A DNA stretch of 64,000 bases from Candidatus Thermochlorobacteriaceae bacterium (GTDB taxonomy: Bacteria > Bacteroidota > Chlorobiia > Chlorobiales > Thermochlorobacteraceae): NCBI GenBank assembly GCA_029263855.1, contig JAJUFC010000002.1, positions 280,001 through 344,000 of the forward strand, written 5' to 3'. Both the position numbers and the translations under genes were made by a program. Of this stretch, positions 29,167 to 37,698 are shown piece by piece. The notes beneath the pieces are model-generated. The model was not told the DNA's origin, ran no database searches, and was given only the letters and a program-made list of their open reading frames with translations. Numbering within the stretch: position 1 is the first letter of the stretch; each line of letters begins with the position of its first letter.

Positions 29167-30115
29167 AGTCATTGAGTGGGTCGATGACACGCGCGACACG
29201 GTCATCTGGAAATTTCCCGATGAACAAAAAGACATCAAATACGGCGCGCAACTCATCGTGCGCGAATCGCAGAACGCCATCTTTCTGAACGAAGGACAAA
29301 TCGCCGACGTCTTCGTTCCCGGTCGCTATGAACTCGTTACGCAAAACATTCCGATTCTGACGAAACTCAAAGGGTGGAAATACGGCTTTCAATCGCCGTT
29401 TAAATGCGATGTTTATTTTGTTTCCACTCGCCAATTCACCAACCTCAAATGGGGAACGCCGAACCCGATTATCGTGCGCGACCCTGAACTCAAGCAAGTG
29501 CGCGTGCGCGCGTTTGGCGTTTATTCGCTTCGTGTGAACTCGGCGCAACTGTTTTTGAGAGAATTTGGCGGCACAAATCCAGTGGTAAAAATTCAAGAAC
29601 TTGAAGAAACCTTGCGCCCGAAAGTCGTGAGCAAATTCACAGACGCACTCGGCGAAGCCAATGTCTCGGTGTATGACTTGGCGAGAAACTTCAACGAACT
29701 TGGCGATAAAATTTTGCCGCTCTTAATGAACGACTTCGCACTTCTCGGATTAGAAATTGTCAAGTTCCATATCGAGAGCGTTACCGTGCCGCCCGAAGTC
29801 GAACAGTTCCTCGACAAAATGACGCAGATGCAGATGGCGGGCAACTTGCAACAATTCTCGCAGTTTCAAATGGCGCAAGCGATTCCCGACCTTGCCAAAA
29901 ATCAAGGCGCGGGCATTGCCGCAATGGGCGCGGGCTTTGCGATGGGCAACCAAATGATGAACCAAGCCCAACAGCCGCCCGCGCAAGCCACGCCAAAAGA
30001 AAGCCGCGACGAGATTATGAAAACGCTCAAAGACCTCGCGGGTCTTAAAGACGCAGGCATCTTGACGCAAGAAGAATTTGACAAGAAGAAGGCGGAACTG
30101 CTCGCGAAATTGTAA
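29117..30115 (+). CDS. SPFH-domain protein with C-terminal SHOCT motif
   Basis: 332 residues (start 29117 or 29126, both inside the previous gene's end). An N-terminal SPFH/band-7-type domain (FLNEGQIADVFVPGRYELVTQNIP...NLKWGTPNPIIVRDPELKQVRVRAFGVYSLRV) of the YdjI/virion-core-like subgroup is followed by a Met/Gln/Ala-rich low-complexity linker (about 240-285). The C-terminal SHOCT motif is LKDLAGLKDAGILTQEEFDKKKAELLAKL. SHOCT often mediates oligomerisation. In other bacteria this subgroup occurs beside zinc-ribbon proteins, as here. Probably membrane-associated stress scaffolding; exact role unknown. Confidence 0.85.
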   Translation: MNAMPPILNFLKNELLEVIEWVDDTRDTVIWKFPDEQKDIKYGAQLIVRESQNAIFLNEGQIADVFVPGRYELVTQNIPILTKLKGWKYGFQSPFKCDVYFVSTRQFTNLKWGTPNPIIVRDPELKQVRVRAFGVYSLRVNSAQLFLREFGGTNPVVKIQELEETLRPKVVSKFTDALGEANVSVYDLARNFNELGDKILPLLMNDFALLGLEIVKFHIESVTVPPEVEQFLDKMTQMQMAGNLQQFSQFQMAQAIPDLAKNQGAGIAAMGAGFAMGNQMMNQAQQPPAQATPKESRDEIMKTLKDLAGLKDAGILTQEEFDKKKAELLAKL

Positions 30116-30126
30116 CCATCGTTCAA

Positions 30127-31167
30127 ATGGCATCAGGCATTCGCGTTGGTCGTTGGGATTGCCCCGCGTGCGGACACAAGGGCAACATCGGTTACGAGAC
30201 AAGTTGCTCGCAATGCGGCTCGCCACGTGGAAAGAACGTGAAGTTCTACTTGCCCGACGAGAGCGAAGAAGTCAGCGACGCGCAAAAAATCACGCAAGCC
30301 CGCGCAGGCGTAGATTGGATTTGCGATTACTGCGGCGCGGATAACAAAGCCGCCGACGCGCAATGCCGCTCGTGCTCAAACCCGCGCACCGAAACCGACG
30401 TCAATCGCCAAACGCGAGAGATTCGTTTTGATGCGCCGCCGCCTCAATCTCCGCTGACCAAACCCGCCGCGCAACCCAAATTCAACAAAGGCTATTACGT
30501 TTTCGGCGCGATTGCGCTTTTGTTAATCGTCCTCTTTCTGCTCTTTCGCAATCGCGAGACGACCGTCGTCGTTACGGCGCATGAGTGGGCGCGAGAAATT
30601 CGAACCGAAAAATTTGTTCCCGTCGTTGAAGAAGATTGGAGCGTTCCGAGCGGCGCAAAGGTTATCAAGTCGTTTCGCGACGTGCATCACTACGATAAAA
30701 TTCTCGTGGGCTACGAGACGAGATACCGAACGGTCGAGAAGCCTGCGGGAACGGAGCGCGTCAAAGTTGGCGTGCGCGACTTGGGCAACGGTTATTTTGA
30801 AGACATCTACGAAACGCGCACCGTCTACAAAACTGTCCGAGAATCTTACGAAGAGCCTGTGTATCGTAGCGTGCCTGTTTATGCAACAAAATATCGGTAT
30901 GAAATTTATCGTTGGAAGCCCGACCAAGTCTATCGCACCGCAGGGCGCGACCTTTCGCCGCATTGGGCGACGAGCGTTCCGCCAAACTCCAACACGCATC
31001 GCGAATCGGAACGCATTGAGAAATACGTGCTTCACTTCAAAGATGAGCGCGGCAACGAATTCAGCGATGAATGCTCTTTTGAAATCTGGAAAAACGTGCT
31101 CGACGGCAACGCCATCAAAGCCGAAACCAATGCGTTCAGCACGCGGCTCAAACATTCCGACAAGTGA
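30127..31167 (+). CDS. Membrane protein with two RanBP2-type zinc fingers
   Basis: 346 residues. Two W-x-C-x2-C-x10-C-x2-C zinc fingers lie at residues ~10-35 (WDCPACG...CSQCGSPR) and ~61-86 (WICDYCG...CRSCSNPR). One membrane helix is at ~120-140 (YYVFGAIALLLIVLFLLF). The remaining domain is rich in tyrosine and charged residues (YETRTVYKTVRESYEEPVYRS) and contains no motif I recognise. It starts 11 bases after the SPFH gene, so the two are likely partners. Confidence 0.82.
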   Translation: MASGIRVGRWDCPACGHKGNIGYETSCSQCGSPRGKNVKFYLPDESEEVSDAQKITQARAGVDWICDYCGADNKAADAQCRSCSNPRTETDVNRQTREIRFDAPPPQSPLTKPAAQPKFNKGYYVFGAIALLLIVLFLLFRNRETTVVVTAHEWAREIRTEKFVPVVEEDWSVPSGAKVIKSFRDVHHYDKILVGYETRYRTVEKPAGTERVKVGVRDLGNGYFEDIYETRTVYKTVRESYEEPVYRSVPVYATKYRYEIYRWKPDQVYRTAGRDLSPHWATSVPPNSNTHRESERIEKYVLHFKDERGNEFSDECSFEIWKNVLDGNAIKAETNAFSTRLKHSDK

Positions 31168-31230
31168 AACCCGCGCCGTATCTTAACAGCGGTCTATATT
31201 GTTATCGCAATGTAATTCCTTGCAGTGGAT

Positions 31231-31662
31231 ATGAACTCGAAGTGGAAAGAACTTGCGACATCCTCGCATCTTGAAACGGTCAAAACCATTCAGCGCGAAT
31301 TGGAAGCGGGCAACCTCGACGAAGCCGAAGCAGGCTTGGAAGAACTCTTGAACGCGATGGGCAGAGCCGAGAGAAACGCCGTTGATAGTCAGTTGGTTCG
31401 TTTGATGAAGCACGTGATTAAGTGGCGCGCGCAACCTGAACGGCGGTCAGTCAGTTGGGCGGTTTCTATTGCTAACGCAAGGTATGAAATCAAAAAAATA
31501 CAGAAATACGAGCCCAGCATTACGGACGATGCCATTCGCGAACTGTGGAATGATGCGTTCAAACAAGCCAAGAAGGAAGTCGAACTGAAAATGCAAAAAA
31601 AGTGCGACCTTGCGTCGCTCTCGTGGAATAAAGTCTTTAAAGATGAATACGACTTGCAATGA
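31231..31662 (+). CDS. DUF29 family protein, first of three tandem copies
   Basis: 143 residues. Matches DUF29 layout: acidic first half (LDEAEAGLEELLNAMGRAERNAVDSQLVRLMKHVIKW), the QPERRSVSWAVSI segment, and a C-terminal helix ending in LASLSWNKVF. DUF29 proteins are abundant in cyanobacteria and of unknown function. A GTG six bases upstream (31225) is an alternative start. It overlaps the second copy by 4 bases. Confidence 0.85.
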   Translation: MNSKWKELATSSHLETVKTIQRELEAGNLDEAEAGLEELLNAMGRAERNAVDSQLVRLMKHVIKWRAQPERRSVSWAVSIANARYEIKKIQKYEPSITDDAIRELWNDAFKQAKKEVELKMQKKCDLASLSWNKVFKDEYDLQ

Positions 31663-32099
31663 TGAAAAACTGGGAACAACTGTCAACCGAATCGCATTTG
31701 CTTCTTGCCGAAGCGGTCAAGGAAGAATTGGAACGCGGCAATCTCGCCGAAGTTCAATTCGGGTTGCAAACGCTGATTGACGCGATGAGCCGCTCTGACC
31801 GACGCGCTATGGAAAGTTTCCTGACCGTTTTAATGGCGCACGTGATCAAGTGGAAATCTCAACCTGAAAAACGCTCTGTGAGTTGGGCAAAAACGATTCT
31901 CAACGCGCGGCGCGAAATCAAGCGCATTCAGAAAGATGCGCCCAGCCTCAATCGCGCTTATCTTGAGTCAATTTGGACCGAATGTTTCAACGACGCAAAA
32001 CAAGAAGCCGAACTGGAAATGCAAAAAAAGTGCGACCTTGAATCGCTCTCGTGGAACGAAGTCTTCAACGATGAATACAACCTAACGAACTATGAATAA
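31659..32099 (+). CDS. DUF29 family protein, second tandem copy
   Basis: 146 residues with the same layout as its neighbours (AEVQFGLQTLIDAMSRSDRRAMESFL, QPEKRSVSWAKTI, LESLSWNEVFNDEYNL). ATGA overlap with the first copy; ends 8 bases inside the third copy. A 22-base stretch at the 3' end is identical in all three genes (here 32020-32041), while the rest has diverged, suggesting selection or gene conversion at that spot. Confidence 0.85.
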   Translation: MMKNWEQLSTESHLLLAEAVKEELERGNLAEVQFGLQTLIDAMSRSDRRAMESFLTVLMAHVIKWKSQPEKRSVSWAKTILNARREIKRIQKDAPSLNRAYLESIWTECFNDAKQEAELEMQKKCDLESLSWNEVFNDEYNLTNYE

Positions 32100-32550
32100 A
32101 GACGCGCCAACGCTTGACTATTGGAAAAATCTTGCCGTCTCGTCGCATTATCTTACGGCGGTTGCGGTAAAGACCGCGCTCGAAGAAGGCAATTACAGTG
32201 AAGCCGAATTTGGAATCAATGAACTCATCAATGCCTTGTCGAGAAGCGATAAACACGCTGTGCGCAGCCATTTGATTCGCTTGATGACGCACATTATCAA
32301 GTGGAAATCGCAACCCGAAAAACGCTCGGTAAGTTGGATAGCCACGATTGAAAATGCTCGCAATGAAATTCGAGACTACCAAGAGGAGACGCCAAGCCTC
32401 ACAGACGAGGTCATTAAAGAAATGTGGGAAAAATGCTTCGCGCGCGCACTCAAAGAAGCCGAGTTGGAAATGCAAAAAAAGTGCGACCTTGCCTCGCTCT
32501 CGTGGGACGAAGTTTTTAACGAAATTTATTCACTACAAAACTTGGAGTAA
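32092..32550 (+). CDS. DUF29 family protein, third tandem copy
   Basis: 152 residues, same family (YSEAEFGINELINALSRSDKHAVRSHLIRLMTHIIKW, QPEKRSVSWIATI, LASLSWDEVFNEIYSL). Starts inside the end of the second copy and stops 6 bases before nuoF, so the whole triplet is embedded in the complex I transcript. Confidence 0.85.
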   Translation: MNKDAPTLDYWKNLAVSSHYLTAVAVKTALEEGNYSEAEFGINELINALSRSDKHAVRSHLIRLMTHIIKWKSQPEKRSVSWIATIENARNEIRDYQEETPSLTDEVIKEMWEKCFARALKEAELEMQKKCDLASLSWDEVFNEIYSLQNLE

Positions 32551-32556
32551 CGCAGT

Positions 32557-33870
32557 ATGACCGACTACAAACCGATGATTTTGAAGGGCTACCTTTCGCC
32601 CAAAGGACACTTGCGCGACATCGCCGACTACGAAGCGCATGGCGGCTACCAAACGCTCAAAAAAGCCTTCGCAATGAAGCCCGACGACATCGTGAGCGAA
32701 GTCAAAAAATCAGGCTTGAAAGGACGCGGCGGCGCAGGCTTCCCAACGGGACTCAAATGGAGTTTCCTCGCCAAACCCGAAGGCAAACCGCGCTACCTGC
32801 TCATCAACGGCGATGAATCCGAACCCGGCACGTTCAAAGACCGACAAATTTTTGAGCAAAATCCGCATCAACTCATCGAGGGCGCGATTATTTCCAGTTA
32901 TGCTTGCGGCATCAATGCGTGCTACCTCTACATTCGCGGCGAATACGCCAAGTGGATTGAAATGGTGGAGAAAGCTGTCGATGAAGCCTACGCGAAAGGC
33001 TATCTCGGCGAAAACATTCTCGGCTCAGGCTTCAACCTGAAACTCGTTGTCCATAAAGGCGCGGGCGCATACATCTGCGGCGAAGAAACCGGTTTGATTT
33101 CTTCCATCGAAGGCAAGCGCGCGTATCCGCGTCTGAAGCCGCCGTTTCCTGCTGTCGTCGGCGCGTGGGGCTGTCCCACGATTATCAACAATGTGGAAAC
33201 CATCACGAACATTCCCATCATCATAGACATTGGCGCGGAAGCCTACGCGAAAATTGGCGCGCCCGACCACCCAGGTCCGATGCTCTTCGGCATTTCAGGG
33301 CACGTCAATAAACCCGGTGTCTATGAAGCGCCGAGCGGCACGCTGATTTTGGATTTGATTTACAAATATGCGGGCGGCGTGCGCGGCGGCAAAAAAATCA
33401 AAGCGATTATTCCCGGCGGCGCGTCGATGCCCATCATTCGCGCCGAAGCGGCAGAAGGCATCGGAATGAACGCCGAAAGCCTCAAAAAAGCAGGCACGCT
33501 CATCGGCACGGCGGGCATCATCGTGATGGACGAAGATACCGACATTGTCGAAGCCATCGGTCGCCTCGCGCATTTTTATCATCACGAGTCGTGCGGACAA
33601 TGCACGCCTTGCCGCGAAGGCACGGGTTGGGTCGAGAACATCTACGGCAAGTTCCTGCGCAACGAAGCCGAGAAGCGCGACATTGATTTGCTGCTTTCCA
33701 TTTGCTCGCAAGTCGAGGGCAGAACGATTTGCGCGCTCGCTGATGGCGCAATGTGGCCCGTGCGGCACAGCATTACGCGATTCCGCGAGGAATACGAAAA
33801 GCATTGCAAAGCGCCCGATTCCTTGCCGCACGAATGGAAGTATGTGAACAAAGCCGCAAGCGGCGTTTAA
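32557..33870 (+). CDS. nuoF: NADH-quinone oxidoreductase subunit F
   Basis: 437 residues, the NADH-oxidising 51-kDa subunit. FMN/NADH-site glycine-rich motifs [17 protein letters not shown] and [19 protein letters not shown] are complete; the N3 cluster ligands are [12 protein letters not shown] with the distal cysteine near [18 protein letters not shown]. Last complex I gene in the window. Confidence 0.97.
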   Translation: MTDYKPMILKGYLSPKGHLRDIADYEAHGGYQTLKKAFAMKPDDIVSEVKKSGLKGRGGAGFPTGLKWSFLAKPEGKPRYLLINGDESEPGTFKDRQIFEQNPHQLIEGAIISSYACGINACYLYIRGEYAKWIEMVEKAVDEAYAKGYLGENILGSGFNLKLVVHKGAGAYICGEETGLISSIEGKRAYPRLKPPFPAVVGAWGCPTIINNVETITNIPIIIDIGAEAYAKIGAPDHPGPMLFGISGHVNKPGVYEAPSGTLILDLIYKYAGGVRGGKKIKAIIPGGASMPIIRAEAAEGIGMNAESLKKAGTLIGTAGIIVMDEDTDIVEAIGRLAHFYHHESCGQCTPCREGTGWVENIYGKFLRNEAEKRDIDLLLSICSQVEGRTICALADGAMWPVRHSITRFREEYEKHCKAPDSLPHEWKYVNKAASGV

Positions 33871-33885
33871 TTTTTCACTCGCGCA

Positions 33886-35565
33886 ATGAACCGAACGCAC
33901 TTGGGCAACATCATTCGCGGCTCGCTCTTGGAAGGGCTTGAAATGAAACTCTCTCCTGATGTGCCCATAGAACGCATCAAGGCGGGCAAGTTTCTTGTCG
34001 TTGAAGGCGAGGAATATGATTTCTTTTCCATCATCACCGATTTGCGCCTTGCGGCGACGAATGAACAGATGCTTTCCAATCCGCCGAACTTTTCAAACGA
34101 GTTGCTTCGCGCCGTCATTAGCGGGACGGGAACTTACTCGGTCGTCTCGCTTCGCCCGATGCTTATGCTTGAACGCGGCGCGCGCGAGTCGTCGCTCAAA
34201 CAAGGCGACCGAAAACTCGAACCCGTCAAAACCATTCCGTCGCACTTCGCGTCCGTCCAAGAAGCCAACGACGACGATGTCGCGCTCGTCTTCGGCAGCG
34301 AATCGCTTAACCGCGATTCCAACAAAAAGTATTTCTTCATCGGCACGCCGCTCGATATGGAGCAACCCGTTTGTCTCGATCTCAAAACCTTTTCCGAGCG
34401 CAGTAGCGCGGTGTTCGGGCGCACGGGAACGGGCAAAACCTTCATCACGCGATTGCTGTTGGCGGGCTTCATTCACGCCGACGCGGCGGTGAACCTCGTC
34501 TTCGATATGCACAACGAATACGGCACGAAAGGCACGTTCGAAGGCGAAGGACAAAAATCCGTCAAAGGTTTGCAGCCGCTCTTCGCGCGTCTCGGAAAAG
34601 TGAAAGTGTATTCGTTGGACAAGCAAGGCACGATACGACGCGGCGCGATATGCGACCGAGAAGTGCGCATCAGCATTGAGCAAATTGAACCCGAAGACAT
34701 TTTGCTCCTTCAAGAAGAATTGCGCTTGAACCCGACCGCCGCCGAATACGCCTACATTTTGAGAAATGCTTTTGGCGATGCTTGGCTCGCGGAATTTATG
34801 CAACTGATGGATAGCGGCGACCAAGCCGAAATCAAAGACTTTGCCGAACGCCGCAACCTTCTCGTTTCATCGATGCAAGCCTTGTGGCGACGCTTGGAGC
34901 GGCTTCGAAAAATTTGCGGCTTTTTGGATTTCAATCCGCAAGAAGAAAAAATCGATGTGGTTGACGACTTGATTTCCGACCTGCTCAAAGGCATCAGCGT
35001 GGTGGTGGAGTTCGGACAATACGACAATATGATGAGCTACTTGCTCGTGGCGAACATCATCACGCGCCGCGTGGAAGAAGAATACAAAAAGCGCACCGAA
35101 ACCTATTTGCGCACGCAGAACGAAGCCGATAAGCCTAAACAACTCGTCATCACCGTTGAAGAGGCGCACAAGTTTCTCAATCCGCGTGCGGCGGCGCAGA
35201 CGTCGTTTGGTAAAATCGCGCGCGAACTGCGCAAGTATTATGTTTCGCTTTTACTCGTCGACCAGCGTCCGTCGGGCATTGACGATGAAATTCTCTCGCA
35301 AATCGGCACGAAAATCGTCGCCGCGCTTTCCGACGAAAAAGACATCAACGCCGTTCTTTCAGGCGTTTCAAACGCAAGCGGGTTGCGGAGCATTTTGGCA
35401 AGTTTGGATACGAAACAGCAAGCACTGATTATGGGACACGGCGTTCCAATGCCCGTTGTGGTGAAAACGCGCAACTACGACCAAGCGTTTTACTCCGCGA
35501 TGGGATTTCTTGACGGCGAGAAGAAGCGCGAGAAAATTCGTGCTGACCTTGACAAAGCATTTTGA
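33886..35565 (+). CDS. HerA-like ATPase (DUF87 family)
   Basis: 559 residues. An N-terminal HAS-barrel-like domain (GNIIRGSLLEGLEMKLSPDV...VVEGEEYDFFSIITDL) is followed by a FtsK/HerA ATPase with Walker A FGRTGTGKTF, Walker B LVITVEEAHKFL and the RecA-fold end LLVDQRPSGIDDEILSQIGTKIV. HerA proteins are hexameric DNA translocases, usually with the nuclease NurA; no nurA is adjacent. It starts 15 bases after nuoF and may be read from the same transcript. A Uma2 or other nuclease as partner would be speculation. Confidence 0.9.
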   Translation: MNRTHLGNIIRGSLLEGLEMKLSPDVPIERIKAGKFLVVEGEEYDFFSIITDLRLAATNEQMLSNPPNFSNELLRAVISGTGTYSVVSLRPMLMLERGARESSLKQGDRKLEPVKTIPSHFASVQEANDDDVALVFGSESLNRDSNKKYFFIGTPLDMEQPVCLDLKTFSERSSAVFGRTGTGKTFITRLLLAGFIHADAAVNLVFDMHNEYGTKGTFEGEGQKSVKGLQPLFARLGKVKVYSLDKQGTIRRGAICDREVRISIEQIEPEDILLLQEELRLNPTAAEYAYILRNAFGDAWLAEFMQLMDSGDQAEIKDFAERRNLLVSSMQALWRRLERLRKICGFLDFNPQEEKIDVVDDLISDLLKGISVVVEFGQYDNMMSYLLVANIITRRVEEEYKKRTETYLRTQNEADKPKQLVITVEEAHKFLNPRAAAQTSFGKIARELRKYYVSLLLVDQRPSGIDDEILSQIGTKIVAALSDEKDINAVLSGVSNASGLRSILASLDTKQQALIMGHGVPMPVVVKTRNYDQAFYSAMGFLDGEKKREKIRADLDKAF

Positions 35566-35578
35566 ATAATTAACCAAC

Positions 35579-35935
35579 ATGTCCTTCTTCTCGAGATTTC
35601 TCATTACTTGGCTCGTTGATGCAGTTGCCGTCTATTGCGCCGCCACCTTCATTGATGGGATTACGATTAAAGGCTTAGGCACAACGCTTCTTGCCGCACT
35701 TGTTATTGGCTTGCTTAATGCGATTGTGAAGCCTGTTTTCATTCTCTTTTCAATTCCGCTGATTGCCTTGACGTTTGGACTATTCTTGCTCGTCATCAAC
35801 GCCGTGATTCTCATGGTTGCGGCATATTTCGTGCCTGAATTTCGTGTGGAAAGTTTCGGCGCGGCGGTTTTTGGCTCAATCGTCATCTCCATCGCGTCTT
35901 GGCTTTTGGGAATGATTCTGCAACCGAAGGATTGA
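35579..35935 (+). CDS. Small four-helix membrane protein (phage holin IV / YvlD family)
   Basis: 118 residues, four membrane helices, with ITIKGLGTTLLAALVIGLLNAIVKP and the following NAVILMVAAYFVPEFRVESFGAAVFGSIVISI, the pattern of the mycobacterial-4TM holin/YvlD family. Despite the family name most members are ordinary chromosomal proteins and this one has no phage neighbours. 13 bases after the HerA gene. Confidence 0.88.
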   Translation: MSFFSRFLITWLVDAVAVYCAATFIDGITIKGLGTTLLAALVIGLLNAIVKPVFILFSIPLIALTFGLFLLVINAVILMVAAYFVPEFRVESFGAAVFGSIVISIASWLLGMILQPKD

Positions 35936-35989
35936 ATCGCGCTTTCCTCTCGTTCTCCAAAATCAGCGATGCTCGGAGGCGAGTTTGGG

Positions 35990-36007
35990 TTCTCGCCTGC
36001 GCGGGAA
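35990..36007. repeat. Short palindromic REP-like element
   Basis: TTCTCGC and GCGGGAA form a 7-bp stem (one G-T pair) around CTGC, followed by TGACAGAC. The surrounding wording is similar to intergenic palindromes that occur many times in bacterial genomes. Only one copy is visible here, so its repeat status cannot be shown. It lies in the 113-base gap between two convergent genes and could also serve as a terminator. Confidence 0.35.
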
Positions 36008-36048
36008 TGACAGACTTTCTTCTCTCGCGGGAGTTCTTCTTCCCCAAG

Positions 36049-36849
36049 TTACTTCACGAGCAACATCTTCTTCGTCTCTGAAAACGCGCGAGTCTCCAAG
36101 CGATAGAGATAGACCCCGCTTGCCAAATTCGCCGCGTTGAATTGAACGAAATGCGTTCCCCTTGATGTGCGACCGTTCACGAGCGTTTGGACTTCGCGAC
36201 CGCTTGCGTCAAACACTTTCAGGCGCGCGACGTCGTCTTGCGGAAGCGTGAAGCGAATCGTGGTTGATGGGTTAAATGGGTTCGGGAAATTTTGCGCGAG
36301 TTCAAATCCTTCGGGGCGATTTCTCGTCGTCGCCGAGCTTGTGGTAGCGATAACGACGGTTTTATTCGGCGCGAAGTTCCATTGGTCGCCGCCGTTGTTG
36401 CCGTTAAAGTTCACGCTGTTGCCGTTGGCATAAAGTATTGCGCTTCCTGCGGCGCTTGGCGCGGTGAATGTGAACTCAAACGAGACCGCGTTGTTGACGG
36501 GCGCTTTTGGCGCGCTGTGCGTGAGTTCGTTTCCGGATTTTCGCAAGCCGCTTCCCGTAACCACATCGAGCGTTCCCGCCGATGCCGCAATGTTTGTTCC
36601 GCCACGCACGAGCGGTCCGCCGGTGATGGTTACGACGTAGGTATTGGTTGAGCCGACCAACACCGTATCCGCTCCCGAAATCGTTACGCTTACGGCAGAT
36701 GATGGCGCGCCATGACAAACGCACCCCTCGCCGTTGAGTTGTGTTGCGCCCGTTCTTCCGCTCGATGAACCTTGAACATAGAGCGAATGTCCCACTACGG
36801 AGACCGCCAACAAGAGCAAAACCAACAGCGCTTTGGAAATTTTTTTCAT
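36049..36849 (-). CDS. Secreted T9SS cargo protein (choice-of-anchor V-like, type A sorting domain)
   Basis: 266 residues from ATG 36849, which begins a signal peptide (MKKISKALLVLLLLAVSVVG). A Gly/Thr-rich beta domain includes GEGCVCHG: C-x-C-H rather than the heme motif C-x-x-C-H, so heme attachment is doubtful. The last ~80 residues are a type A C-terminal sorting domain (FELAQNFPNPFNPSTTIRF ... GVYLYRLETRAFSETKKMLLVK), which directs export through the type IX system and surface anchoring. The longer open frame upstream overlaps pheA and is a shadow. Confidence 0.88.
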   Translation of the reverse strand: MKKISKALLVLLLLAVSVVGHSLYVQGSSSGRTGATQLNGEGCVCHGAPSSAVSVTISGADTVLVGSTNTYVVTITGGPLVRGGTNIAASAGTLDVVTGSGLRKSGNELTHSAPKAPVNNAVSFEFTFTAPSAAGSAILYANGNSVNFNGNNGGDQWNFAPNKTVVIATTSSATTRNRPEGFELAQNFPNPFNPSTTIRFTLPQDDVARLKVFDASGREVQTLVNGRTSRGTHFVQFNAANLASGVYLYRLETRAFSETKKMLLVK

Positions 36850-36913
36850 AGTCGAAAGTCGTTTTGTGAGTTGAACTTCGAGACGAACATCGCGAAGCAA
36901 CCTAATCGTTTTA

Positions 36914-37672
36914 TTAGGCTTTGCCAAATGTCCCAAGCCAGACCAAGCCTTTGGCTTTCGCTTCGCCTGATGTTTCGACGAGGTAATGCGTCTCAAAAGC
37001 GCGTTGGCGCGTCGGGATTGCGTCGATTCGAACAAGGCTTGGAGCGAGCGCGCCAATGTCTGAAATCGATTTGCAAACCAACATTGTGGTTTCTTTTTTC
37101 TCTGTCAGCGCAAGCGACGAGCGTTTCGGCGCGATGAAAAAAAATCGGGTCTTGTTCCACTTCACGTCGTTGATGCGACGCTTCAAGACGTGAAGTCCGT
37201 AACGCTCTGCGGCGCGCTCGGAGGCGATGGCGAGTTTGGTTTTGTCGCCTGATTCGGCAAGCCATTTGGCACTTCCGGCGGTGTCGTAGGTTTCAATCGG
37301 CTTCAAACGCTTGTGGCGTTGAAAAAATTTTTGACACTGTGCCAACGCTTGCCAATGCGAGTGAACTTCGGTCGCCGACCTTATCGAACTCCCGCGAAGC
37401 CCGATGAGACAATGCGATATGGGAATCAGGGTTTCGGCTAAAATTTTGACGCGGGTTTGATTTCGCCACAAAAGTTCCGCATTTTCTTTCACGACGCCCG
37501 CGACGGCGTTGGTTATTGGAACAGCGGCGCAATCAACTTGCTTTTTCAAGACGGCATCGAAAACGCGCTCAAATGTTGGAAACGGAATCGGCTCGCCTAT
37601 TTTTTCGGCGGCAATTTCCGAGTATGCGCCGAACTCGCCTTGAAAGCCAACGCGCAACGGCTTTTTTTGCAT
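36914..37672 (-). CDS. pheA: Prephenate dehydratase
   Basis: 252 residues. Converts prephenate to phenylpyruvate in phenylalanine synthesis. Motifs: VGFQGEFGAYSEIAAEK, AVPITNAVAGVV, ETYDTAGSAKWLAESGDKTKLAIAS and the catalytic TRF (NKTRFFFIA). The C-terminal regulatory ACT-domain region is present but shortened. No chorismate mutase domain is fused. The gene is divergent from ruvC with only 26 bases between the starts. Confidence 0.9.
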   Translation of the reverse strand: MQKKPLRVGFQGEFGAYSEIAAEKIGEPIPFPTFERVFDAVLKKQVDCAAVPITNAVAGVVKENAELLWRNQTRVKILAETLIPISHCLIGLRGSSIRSATEVHSHWQALAQCQKFFQRHKRLKPIETYDTAGSAKWLAESGDKTKLAIASERAAERYGLHVLKRRINDVKWNKTRFFFIAPKRSSLALTEKKETTMLVCKSISDIGALAPSLVRIDAIPTRQRAFETHYLVETSGEAKAKGLVWLGTFGKA

Positions 37673-37698
37673 GATAATTTTTTCAGAATGGAATTGAT

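Noticed and set aside
35579-35935. Holin-family protein as evidence of a second prophage
   Set aside because: The family is widespread on chromosomes and no phage gene adjoins.
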